A DNA stretch of 34,725 bases, taken from Mesoaciditoga lauensis cd-1655R = DSM 25116 (GTDB taxonomy: Bacteria; Thermotogota; Thermotogae; Mesoaciditogales; Mesoaciditogaceae). Shown piece by piece: positions 1-6,881 of the stretch (position 1 is its first letter; every line of letters starts with the position of its first letter). The stretch spans positions 1 through 34,725 of the forward strand of contig NZ_JQJI01000025.1 of the NCBI RefSeq assembly GCF_000745455.1, in the 5' to 3' direction. Under the pieces are notes generated by a model. The model was given only the letters and a program-made list of their open reading frames with translations, did no database searches and was not told the DNA's origin. The translations under genes were made by a program, and so were the position numbers.

Positions 1-154
1 TATGGATGTATTTTGAAATGTTCGATTCGTTGACATGCTTTGGCATAGACAAGCCAAGAGTATAAGCCATAATTCTGAGACGTTGGTCTTTTCTTGAAAA
101 CATATTTGGCTTTAGGATAGAAGACAGAATTTGTGGTATATTTGTTGTGGGCAT
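1..154 (-). CDS. N-terminal 51 residues of an ORF running off the left edge; possible transposase
   Basis: Reading the minus strand from 154 there is an ATG preceded by AAAGGAGTGATTCC, a good ribosome binding site, and then 51 codons without a stop to the window edge. The product begins MPTTNIPQILSSILKPNMFS and continues with a basic stretch (RKDQRLR). I do not recognise a catalytic motif in this short piece. The right edge of the window also holds a minus-strand insertion-sequence gene, and this piece has the look of a transposase N-terminus, but that is a guess. The coding call rests on the ribosome binding site and the open frame. Confidence 0.45.
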   Translation of the reverse strand, partial: MPTTNIPQILSSILKPNMFSRKDQRLRIMAYTLGLSMPKHVNESNISKYIH

Positions 155-269
155 GGAATCACTCCTTTGAGTTTGTTTGTCCACAACGATTATAGGAGGA
201 TTTCATGCCTTTTTCAATGACCTTGTTATCCAATATTTATCTCTTTAACTCGACTTGCATAATTTGAGT

Positions 270-316
270 GTATGGCGTCTTCATATGTTTTGACAGAAAC
301 TTCAAAAAAGGAGAGA
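270..316 (+). repeat. Fragment of the structured repeat, right-arm subtype
   Basis: About 47 bp are nearly identical to 11026-11073. The core CATATGTTTTGACAGAAACTTC resembles the right inner arm of the full repeats (CATATGTTCTGACAAGTACTTC at 2073-2094). It is a solo arm with no left partner. The rest of 155-501 holds no gene that I can see; it is the leader of the transporter gene that follows. Confidence 0.5.
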
Positions 317-433
317 GAAAGGTGAAGAAAAACGTAATTAGTCTGAAACTCAGTTAGCACAAATTCACATACATACAAGGTTACACACTTCTAACTGTTT
401 TTTAATAGAAAAAGCACAGGTATATCTTGTTTC

Positions 434-462
434 TTTACATAAGGAAGCGTAAAATTTATTTT
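434..462 (+). promoter_or_regulatory. Possible promoter of the transporter gene
   Basis: TTTACA at 434-439 and TATTTT at 457-462 are separated by 17 bp, about 40 bp before the start codon. The match to the sigma-70 consensus is only fair. Confidence 0.3.
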
Positions 463-501
463 GAGCATATGACAAAAATACTTTAAAGGTAGGTGAGAAA
501 A

Positions 502-1566
502 GTGAAAAGAGAGATAGGAAAAATGGAGAAATTCAAAAAGCATCTTGATAAATTCATTCCAGTTTATGTTCCAATCGCTATGGTGGTAGGACTTCTGTTG
601 GGATTGCCTTTGCAACATCAAATAGCGGCAAGCAAATCCATTTTTAGCGTTTTGAACCTTGTCGTGGTTTTGGTGATGATCTATCCTATGATGGTTGGAT
701 TGAATATGGGTGAGATGAGAAACTCCTTTAAGATGTGGAAACTTCTCCTCTTTGGTCTGATAATGGGATTGATCTACCCACCTGCTATCATGTACTTGCT
801 TTCCCTAATCATACCTGTGAATTCTTATCTGGCATTCGGACTTATCTTGGCGGTGGCCGTTCCATGTTCCTCGATGTCGATCGCTTACACGGGCTTGTCC
901 AAGGCAAATACGGAGTTGGCAACCATCCTGGTTGCTATATCCTTTATCCTTGCTCTGGTAACAGTCCCAATGTGGCTTTCAATTTTTGGAAGCAGTTACA
1001 ACGTTCCAGCGCCTATGTTTCAAATCTTGAAAACCATAATAATGATCGTCGTTATACCGATGACGTTAGGATATGCCACGAGAGAATCGATACTCTTAAA
1101 AGGCGGAAAGAAGGCATTTTCCAAAGCTAAAGCATCATTTCCTGTGATGTCGTTGCTTGGAATGTACGCGATCATCTTTTTGATATTCATGGAGAAGGCA
1201 ACGATGATAGTTGGAAAATGGCATGCCATCCTTATAGCTCTAGCGCCCTTGTCGCTTTACTACGCTATAACGTTGATACTTCTTACGCTTGTGGACGTGG
1301 CTTTCAGGGTAAGATACAGGGATCATATGGCAATAACGTTCACATCTGTTGGTAAAAACGAAGGGACCGCGATGGCCATAGCACTCGGTGCTGGAATAGG
1401 TTTGGCGGCGGTTCCGGCAGCTATAACGCCACTTCTCCAAATACCGTTCTTGGTAACATACATGAAGTTGCACTGGAAGATCGCGGCGCGCTTTGCAAGA
1501 AGGTCCACAAATCTTGTCAATGAATATGAACTTCATGAAGTTGAAGAAGAAATCGAAGAAGCTTGA
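502..1566 (+). CDS. ACR3 / bile acid:sodium symporter superfamily transporter
   Basis: An integral membrane protein of about 354 residues with roughly ten hydrophobic segments, a basic N-terminus and an acidic C-terminal tail (EVEEEIEEA). The fold family is that of ACR3 arsenite exporters and BASS symporters. Visible landmarks are GLLLGL in the first membrane segment, a Cys at about residue 122 in VPCSSMSIAYTG (ACR3 proteins have an essential Cys in this region), and the SVGKNEGTAMAIALG segment, which matches the discontinuous-helix region of the family. The substrate could be arsenite or an organic anion; no arsR or arsenate reductase gene lies nearby, so I do not assign one. I chose the GTG at 502 because AGGTG at 491-495 lies at good spacing; a GTG at 493 and an ATG at 523 are in frame. 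A hairpin follows the stop codon. Confidence 0.75.
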   Translation: MKREIGKMEKFKKHLDKFIPVYVPIAMVVGLLLGLPLQHQIAASKSIFSVLNLVVVLVMIYPMMVGLNMGEMRNSFKMWKLLLFGLIMGLIYPPAIMYLLSLIIPVNSYLAFGLILAVAVPCSSMSIAYTGLSKANTELATILVAISFILALVTVPMWLSIFGSSYNVPAPMFQILKTIIMIVVIPMTLGYATRESILLKGGKKAFSKAKASFPVMSLLGMYAIIFLIFMEKATMIVGKWHAILIALAPLSLYYAITLILLTLVDVAFRVRYRDHMAITFTSVGKNEGTAMAIALGAGIGLAAVPAAITPLLQIPFLVTYMKLHWKIAARFARRSTNLVNEYELHEVEEEIEEA

Positions 1567-1590
1567 TTCCAATCCAGACTTTCAATCTCG

Positions 1591-1625
1591 CTTCCCCAGC
1601 TTTTCTAAAGTTGGGGAAGTTTTAG
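1591..1625 (+). terminator. Hairpin after the transporter gene
   Basis: CTTCCCCA (1591-1598) pairs with TGGGGAAG (1612-1619), extended internally by CTTT/AAAG, and TTTTAGTT follows. It is a plausible rho-independent terminator with a short T-tract. It lies just before the duplicated 3' gene end. Confidence 0.5.
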
Positions 1626-1629
1626 TTGC

Positions 1630-1728
1630 AACGTACATGAAGTTGCGTTGGAAAATGGCAATGCGTTTCTCAAGCAAGAGGATATACAAATCTTGTAAAT
1701 AGGTGCGAACGTCATGAAGCTGAAGAGG
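1630..1728 (+). pseudogene. Decayed duplicate of the 3' end of the upstream transporter gene
   Basis: The DNA from ACGTACATGAAGTTGCGTTG onward aligns along about 95 bp with the last part of the transporter gene (about 1458-1553). Shared blocks include TACATGAAGTTG, ACAAATCTTGT and a CATGAAG-TGAAGA tail. The translated copy reads TYMKLRWKMAMRFSSK where the intact gene has TYMKLHWKIAARFARR, then runs into stop codons. It looks like a leftover of a tandem duplication or of a second, deleted transporter copy. No start codon or ribosome binding site supports expression. Confidence 0.6.
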
Positions 1729-1759
1729 CGTGTTAAACCGAATTCATGGTACACTCATT

Positions 1760-1791
1760 AAAAGGACGATGAAAATTTATCGCCCTTTTTA
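1760..1791 (+). terminator. Rho-independent terminator
   Basis: AAAGGACGAT and ATCGCCCTTT form a 10-bp stem with one mismatch and an AT-rich loop, followed by T residues. It lies just before the left end of the repeat element starting at 1796 and probably ends read-through from the transporter region. Confidence 0.65.
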
Positions 1792-1795
1792 AAAA

Positions 1796-2151
1796 CTCAT
1801 GTTGTGCGTGAACATTACGAAAAGTATTACGAGAGACAAAAATTTCTATGAGAACATGCAAGCAACATTTGACAACAATTTTTGATTTAAAACCCGCTTT
1901 CCAAGCGGTAAAGGTAATTTTTTTCGAAGTCCTGTCAGAACGGATTCGCTCTTCTTTCCGTCTTTTAATTCAAAATATGAGGCACGCTCAGACACTCATC
2001 CATGAGTGCTTCGCTTTCTCGGCACGTCCTGTGCCTCTCAACCTCATATTTTGAATCTTCAGCCGGAGAGCTCATATGTTCTGACAAGTACTTCGAGGGT
2101 GGGATTTAACCCCTTCTTGAAATGCTTTGTAACATTGACGCACAGGTTGAG
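1796..2151 (+). mobile_element. MITE-like structured repeat, copy A (356 bp)
   Basis: A non-coding element with imperfect terminal inverted repeats. The left end reads CTCATGTTGTGCGTGAACAT; the right end, read inward, is CTCAACCTGTGCGTCAATGT. It is flanked by TTAAAAA on both sides (1789-1795 and 2152-2158), a probable target duplication, although A-rich. Inside are nested stems: 1925-1941 with 2078-2095, a perfect 14-bp stem 1969-1982 with 2042-2055, and two inner hairpins, CACTCAT/ATGAGTG (1993-2008) and GGCAC/GTGCC (2021-2035). A small hairpin CCGCTTTCCAAGCGG lies near the left end. No transposase is encoded, so mobility would depend on another element. It ends 39 bp before the osmC-like start codon. 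Confidence 0.75.
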
Positions 2152-2190
2152 TTAAAAAGTCTCTAAAAAACCAAAAAGAGGTGCCCAAAA

Positions 2191-2592
2191 ATGGAAAAAT
2201 ACGAATTAGAAGAAAGATTGATCGAAGAAGGTTTAGCTTTAACAAGTGCAAGAGGCATAAAACAGCTTACCGATGCTGTCCCAATGGGCGAACACGTCTA
2301 CGGTTATTCGCCAGCTGAGATAGTTATGAATTCATTGGCATCGTGCTTGATGGTGAATATACAAAAAATTTCCAAGAAGATGAGATTAGTCATTGATGGA
2401 ATAGATGTAAAAATTACGGCATACCGCAGGTCAAATCCTCCTAAAATACTTAAGATGGAATATCTTGTTTCCCTTCAAACAAATGTGGAAAGGGAAAAGA
2501 TAGATCGCCTTATGGAATACGCCCTTAAATACAGTACCGTTTACAACACTTTAAAAGATGCCGTGGAGATTACTGGAAAGGTAGAAATTTAG
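2191..2592 (+). CDS. OsmC/Ohr-family protein lacking the second active-site Cys
   Basis: A protein of 133 residues, the usual length for this family of small dimeric enzymes that reduce organic hydroperoxides. After a lost N-terminal strand it shows the signature helix PAEIVMNSLASCLMVNI with Cys52, the first conserved Cys. The second position, normally CPV before NTL, is here STV (Ser115-Val117) followed by YNTL, so the resolving Cys is Ser. A two-Cys peroxidase cycle would not work as usual. Some OsmC paralogues of unknown role also lack a Cys. The ribosome binding site AGAGGTG precedes the ATG at good spacing. The gene stands alone between repeat copies A and B, and its promoter is not evident. 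Confidence 0.85.
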   Translation: MEKYELEERLIEEGLALTSARGIKQLTDAVPMGEHVYGYSPAEIVMNSLASCLMVNIQKISKKMRLVIDGIDVKITAYRRSNPPKILKMEYLVSLQTNVEREKIDRLMEYALKYSTVYNTLKDAVEITGKVEI

Positions 2593-2594
2593 TT

Positions 2595-2912
2595 CTCTGC
2601 GAATTTGTGTGGATAACATATTTCGAATAATAGCATCCTTTGGCATTTTAATACCGCTTTCCGAGCGGTCAAGGTGACTTTTCTCGAAGTCCTGTCAGAA
2701 CGGATTCGCTCTTCTTTCCATCTTACAATTCAAAATATGAGGCACGCTCAGACACTCGTCCGTGAGTGCTTCGCTTTCTCGGCACGTCCTGTGCCTCTCA
2801 ACCTCATATTTATGAATTTCCAGATGGAGAGCTCATATGTTCTGACAAGTACTTCGAGGGTGAAGTTTAATCCTTTTTTGAAATACTTTGTAACATTGAC
2901 GCACAGGTTGAG
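2595..2912 (+). repeat. MITE-like structured repeat, copy B
   Basis: Same orientation as copy A and very similar from the CGCTTTCC hairpin to the right terminal repeat (GTAACATTGACGCACAGGTT). The left end is degraded: TTGTGTGGATAACAT at about 2604-2618 corresponds to TTGTGCGTGAACAT of copy A, but about 40 bp are missing after it. No matching target duplication is visible. It starts only a few bases after the osmC-like stop codon. All nested stems of copy A are retained. Confidence 0.7.
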
Positions 2913-3019
2913 TAATGAAATCATATAGTATTAACACCTTGATTCCGCTCTGCAATGGGATTTGATGTTGAAAAACCAAGAAAAAATGAATGGAAGACAA
3001 AGCCTAATCCTACAAAATG

Positions 3020-3048
3020 TTGATAAAATCATCACGATCTTGTATAAT
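3020..3048 (+). promoter_or_regulatory. Sigma-70 promoter of the BMP-family gene
   Basis: TTGATA at 3020-3025 and TATAAT at 3043-3048 with exactly 17 bp between them, 60 bp before the start codon. The stretch 2913-3019 between repeat copy B and this promoter shows nothing else recognisable. Confidence 0.8.
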
Positions 3049-3107
3049 TCAATTGACGTTAAGAACTTCGTTTGGAAGTTTCAAAAAATTGAAGAGGAGG
3101 TTATGGG

Positions 3108-4121
3108 ATGAAGAAATATCTTGTTTGGATAGGGGTACTTATTCTTGTAATTGGAACCATTGGGCTTTCACTAAGCGTAACTTTTGTTACAGACACCGGA
3201 GGTCTTGGAGACAAATCATTCAACGACAGTGCGTGGGCTGGCGTTCAAATGGCTGTTAACAAACTTGGTGTAACGGCAAATCTTATTCAATCTTACGAAC
3301 AATCAGACTACATACCTAATTTAACGGCAGCCGCACAAATTTCTGATGTTGTTGTAGCGGTGGGATTTCTTATAAAGGATGCTGTTGAAAAAGTTGCTCC
3401 ACAATTTCCAAACACGAAATTCATATTCATAGACGGTTCCATTCAAGGAATTCCAAATGTCGAAAGTTTTATATTCGATCAACAACAAGGCGGATTTTTA
3501 GTTGGATACATCGCAGCGGCAATGTCCAAAACCGGCAAAGTAGGGGTTGTTGGAGGAATTCCGATACCCCCCGTTGAAAGTTACATGTACGGTTACAAAG
3601 CTGGTGTAAAAACTTACAACGTTCTCCACGGAACTAATGTACAGGTTATTTCTGGGTATGTTGGAAGTTTCGACGATCCGTCTGCAGGTAAGTCGCTAAC
3701 GGAAAGTCAGATTTCCCAGGGAGCAGATATAGTATTCCAGCTTGCGGGCTTAAGCGGTCTTGGCGTTATAGATGCGATGAAAGATGCTCCAAGAGGACAT
3801 TTTGCGATCGGCGCAGATCAAGACCAAGATTACCTTGCTCCAGGTCACGTTTTGGTGAGCGCCATAAAGAGAGTTGATATAGGTGTTTTCGATGGTATAA
3901 AGTCTGTTTACGATGGAACTTTCGTGGGAAAAACGAAGGTGCTTTCTCTCAAAAATGGTGGCATCGGTATAAGCCCAATGACCTACACCAAACAGCTCGT
4001 TCCTCAGTCTGTTTTCTCTGAATTAAAAGTTCTCAAAGAAATGATAGAATCCGGAAAACTCAAAGTTCCTCAAACAAAAGAAGAATTTGCTTCTTTCCAA
4101 GTTCCAATGATAAAATTCTGA
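3108..4121 (+). CDS. BMP-family (PnrA/Med-type) substrate-binding protein, probable nucleoside binder
   Basis: A protein of 337 residues. An N-terminal hydrophobic segment (residues 4-25) works as a signal or anchor but has no lipobox Cys, unlike most members of this ABC-transporter binding-protein family. The mature part shows family landmarks: TDTGGLGDKSFNDSAWAG after the signal, DQQQGGFLVGYIAAAMS, KVGVVGGIPIPPVESY, ADIVFQLAGLSG and IGADQDQD. Homologues bind purine nucleosides outside the membrane for uptake. Here no permease or ATPase gene is adjacent, so it is an orphan component, serving a transporter encoded elsewhere. Ribosome binding site GAGGAGGTTATGGG; strong promoter and terminator make it a single-gene unit. 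Confidence 0.88.
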   Translation: MKKYLVWIGVLILVIGTIGLSLSVTFVTDTGGLGDKSFNDSAWAGVQMAVNKLGVTANLIQSYEQSDYIPNLTAAAQISDVVVAVGFLIKDAVEKVAPQFPNTKFIFIDGSIQGIPNVESFIFDQQQGGFLVGYIAAAMSKTGKVGVVGGIPIPPVESYMYGYKAGVKTYNVLHGTNVQVISGYVGSFDDPSAGKSLTESQISQGADIVFQLAGLSGLGVIDAMKDAPRGHFAIGADQDQDYLAPGHVLVSAIKRVDIGVFDGIKSVYDGTFVGKTKVLSLKNGGIGISPMTYTKQLVPQSVFSELKVLKEMIESGKLKVPQTKEEFASFQVPMIKF

Positions 4122-4130
4122 ATTTCTTAT

Positions 4131-4171
4131 AAAAAGGTCAATCGCCAGCGATTGACCTTTTTTGTTTTTTT
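4131..4171 (+). terminator. Strong rho-independent terminator of the BMP-family gene
   Basis: A perfect 14-bp stem, AAAAAGGTCAATCG (4131-4144) with CGATTGACCTTTTT (4149-4162), a CCAG loop and a long T-tract. Confidence 0.95.
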
Positions 4172-4180
4172 ATAAATACC

Positions 4181-4254
4181 CCTCGTGCATCAATTTTACA
4201 AAGTATTTCAAAAAGGGATTAAATCTCACCCTCGAAGTACTTGTCAGAACAAAT
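4181..4254 (-). repeat. Solo right-end fragment of the structured repeat
   Basis: In reverse orientation this matches the right end of the element: a terminal part (CGTGCATCAATTTTACAAAG), then CACCCTCGAAGTACTTGTCA and GAAC. Compare 34005-34080. The remaining three quarters of the element are absent. It sits between the BMP terminator and the 3' end of the hydrolase gene. Confidence 0.65.
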
Positions 4255-4280
4255 GTTTGTGCACAAGATAAGACCACTAC

Positions 4281-5222
4281 TCATTCATTAAAAAACTTCA
4301 AACTTCTTCGAGCAATAGGTCTTTTGAAAACTATGGAATAAAAGTGCCCTGAAGGGATGGTATAAAGTTTGGGCTTCCTAAAAGCTTCCCAGAGCTGCAT
4401 TGTTGAATTTAAAGGCATTATCTTATCGAAGGCCGCTTTAAACATGATAACTTTTCCTTTAAAGAGGGGCGCAAAAGGGATCGGATCGTACGTGAAACAT
4501 CTCCATGGTGCCTTGTACACATCCGCTTGGGATTTAATTCTTTTCACAAAGTCCATGTAATTTTCGTGGGCTTTTATGCACTTTTCTAACGTCCCACATC
4601 CATCATGATTTTCTCCCCTTTTGTATTTGATTCTCACTTCTTCAGTTAGGGGAGAAAGCCAATTTATATACCTGAAATTCCCACCAGTTATGGCAAGAGA
4701 TAGTTTGTCTATTCTTTCATCCACACCGGCGGCAATAGTCGCTATCATTCCACCGAATGATATACCCATAACATGGGTATGTGAAAATTTTGGAAACCTT
4801 TCATCCAACAGATCCAACGTACTTCTCGCATCCATTACAGCATGTCGAAAGCGTTCAACTGCTTTCGCCGTATCCGCTTCCATGTAGTAAGAGCCAGCGG
4901 GATATTCTCTCGAAGCCCTTACGTGATTATATGGCATGATCATAAAAGCGGCGATAAGTCCATGAGAAGCGAAATACTGTGCAAACCACATGAGATATCT
5001 TACATTTCTATCACCTAACCCATGCAAAAACAAAACTTTTCCTATTGGCTCTGAAAGAGGCAGATGCAAAAAAACATGAACTTTTTTCGCTTCTTCCACG
5101 TCCGTTGGATAAGGCGAAGGAAAAACAATGTGTTCGACGGTATACGTCTCTCTCTTTTCAACTGAAATAACTTTTGCCCCTGAGATGTCAATTTTATCGT
5201 AATCGTACAACATTCGTGTCAT
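4281..5222 (-). CDS. Alpha/beta hydrolase
   Basis: A protein of 313 residues with the full catalytic set of the alpha/beta hydrolase fold. LFLHGLGDRN (64-73) forms the oxyanion region, GISFGG (153-158) carries nucleophile Ser155, Asp266 lies in AAFDKIMP and His293 in IPSGHFYS. There is no signal peptide, so it is cytoplasmic. Esterase, deacetylase or lipase activity is possible; the substrate cannot be told from sequence. The ATG overlaps the stop of the upstream sugar-kinase gene in an ATGA junction, with GGAGG inside the kinase 3' end, so the two are translationally coupled. That suggests the hydrolase frees or deacylates a sugar or polyol that the kinase then phosphorylates (inference). 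Confidence 0.8.
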   Translation of the reverse strand: MTRMLYDYDKIDISGAKVISVEKRETYTVEHIVFPSPYPTDVEEAKKVHVFLHLPLSEPIGKVLFLHGLGDRNVRYLMWFAQYFASHGLIAAFMIMPYNHVRASREYPAGSYYMEADTAKAVERFRHAVMDARSTLDLLDERFPKFSHTHVMGISFGGMIATIAAGVDERIDKLSLAITGGNFRYINWLSPLTEEVRIKYKRGENHDGCGTLEKCIKAHENYMDFVKRIKSQADVYKAPWRCFTYDPIPFAPLFKGKVIMFKAAFDKIMPLNSTMQLWEAFRKPKLYTIPSGHFYSIVFKRPIARRSLKFFNE

Positions 5223-6775
5223 TCCTCCTGTTTTGGGTATTTCACATGGCTTTTCATTTTTTTGTAGAGTGGCTTAAGATGATCGTACATATGCCTGTAG
5301 ATTTCATTGAATATCTTGGAATAGATTTCGGCATTTTTCTCGTTAGGGTTGAATATTTTGGCATATCTTACCATTTTTCCCACCCCTTCTTGAAATGTGG
5401 AATGCACTCCAAGACCCACAAAGGCATCTATTGCCGCTCCCAAACTTGAAGATTCGTGAGTTTCCCCTCTGTAAACTGGTAAGTTGAATATGTCAGATAT
5501 TATTTGACACACCTGATTACTTTGCGCTCCACCTCCAGAAACTGCCAGCTTTTTTATCTTTATCTTTCCTACTCTCTCTATCTTAAGTTTCCCATCAAGC
5601 AAGGCATATCCCAATCCTTCAACTATTGCCTTGTAAACATGTGCCCTTGTATGCATGCTTCCAAAACCTACAATTGCTCCCTTGGCCTCTGGCATTTTCA
5701 ATCCAGGAGTCCAATAAGGTTGAACTACGAGTCCCAAAGAACCTGGCGGAACTTCTCTTAAAAAATCATCCATAAGCTCCTCTGGGTTTACGCCTTTTTC
5801 CATCGCTTTTTGCACTTCTTCCGAACCAAATTCTTCCTTGAACCATTTCACCATCCAGAAACCTCTGAATATTTCCACCTCCGGATTGTAATATCCCGGA
5901 ATAGCTGCTACATAGGACGGCATGTACTTTATCGGTTCAAAGTATTTTTGAGTGGTAACCTGTATTGTGGCGGTCGTCCCGAAACTCAAACTTGCAAAGT
6001 CTTCTGTGATGGCTCCCACACCAAGGGTTTCGCAACTTTTATCTGATGCCGATGCAATTACCGGCATCTTTGAAGGAAGATGAAGAATGTCTGCAGCATC
6101 GTTTTTTAGCTCTCCAAGGATTTGGGATGGTTTGACCAGATCAACTAATTTTCCTCTTGAAACTGGAAATATCAAAGATTTTATGTCATTTGGATCCGCC
6201 CATGTGCCTTTCTTATGATCGAAAGGAAGGTATCCAACTTGAGAAGCGTTTGAATCCACAAACCGGCCGGTTAATTTATATATCAAGTATCCTGATAGGA
6301 ATAAAAACTTGTGTGCTTTTCTGAAAATATGTGGCTCATTTTGCCTTATCCAATTTATCTTTGCCTCACTTTGCGCTATCTTAATCGCTTCGTCCATGCC
6401 AACCAATTTGTATCCAACATTTTTCAAAAAGGGGATATGCACATCAAAGTTGGCCCTTCTTTGATCTAACCAAACTATTGCGTCTCTTAAAGGTTCACCA
6501 TTTTCATCTACCACGACCATTGTTGCACGCTGGGATGTTACGGTTATGGCTTGAATGGAATGAATTTCATTCGGCTCGGCACTGTCTACTATGCTTCTGA
6601 CAGATTTTACAAATGCGTTCCAATAAACCAGCGGATTTTGCTCCGCCCAACCAGGCTTTTTGCTGAAATAGGGCTTATACGCCATCTGGGCCTTTTTCAA
6701 GATTTTCCCATGCTCATTTATCAAAAAAGCTCGTAAACTTTGTGTTCCACAATCCACAGAAAGAACGTTTTTCAC
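5219..6775 (-). CDS. FGGY-family carbohydrate kinase
   Basis: A protein of 518 residues, the usual length for xylulokinase/glycerol kinase relatives that transfer phosphate from ATP to a sugar or polyol. The N-terminal ATPase motif is SVDCGTQSLRA, followed by TVTSQRATMVVVD and the substrate-side segment AIVWLDQRR. SASDKSCETLGVG carries the probable catalytic Asp. The C-terminal FGGY motif region is VSGGGAQSNQVCQI, with GETHESSSLGAA after it. The exact substrate is not determined. The start is a GTG, since a stop lies in frame just upstream and AAGAGGTG stands at suitable spacing. It is the first gene of a two-gene operon with the hydrolase. Confidence 0.85.
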   Translation of the reverse strand: MKNVLSVDCGTQSLRAFLINEHGKILKKAQMAYKPYFSKKPGWAEQNPLVYWNAFVKSVRSIVDSAEPNEIHSIQAITVTSQRATMVVVDENGEPLRDAIVWLDQRRANFDVHIPFLKNVGYKLVGMDEAIKIAQSEAKINWIRQNEPHIFRKAHKFLFLSGYLIYKLTGRFVDSNASQVGYLPFDHKKGTWADPNDIKSLIFPVSRGKLVDLVKPSQILGELKNDAADILHLPSKMPVIASASDKSCETLGVGAITEDFASLSFGTTATIQVTTQKYFEPIKYMPSYVAAIPGYYNPEVEIFRGFWMVKWFKEEFGSEEVQKAMEKGVNPEELMDDFLREVPPGSLGLVVQPYWTPGLKMPEAKGAIVGFGSMHTRAHVYKAIVEGLGYALLDGKLKIERVGKIKIKKLAVSGGGAQSNQVCQIISDIFNLPVYRGETHESSSLGAAIDAFVGLGVHSTFQEGVGKMVRYAKIFNPNEKNAEIYSKIFNEIYRHMYDHLKPLYKKMKSHVKYPKQEE

Positions 6776-6820
6776 TACTAATTAATCACCTCTTATTCTT
6801 TGCTGCTTCCTTCATGATCC

Positions 6821-6858
6821 AAAAACAAAAAATAGAGACCCTCTGCGGGGTCTCTATT
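6821..6858 (-). terminator. Rho-independent terminator of the radical SAM gene
   Basis: On the minus strand AATAGAGACCC and GGGTCTCTATT form an 11-bp stem with a short loop, followed by TTTTTTGTTTTT. It separates the radical SAM unit from the downstream FGGY kinase unit. Confidence 0.9.
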
Positions 6859-6881
6859 ATACATTATGCGTTTTTAAGTTC

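Noticed and set aside
735-1130. 131-codon frame inside the transporter gene
   Set aside because: It is in another frame of a gene with clear membrane-protein coding, with no ribosome binding site.
1848-2054. Open frames of 68 and 84 codons in repeat copies A and B
   Set aside because: They run through hairpins of the structured repeat, have no ribosome binding site, and the shared peptide is a result of the repeat itself.
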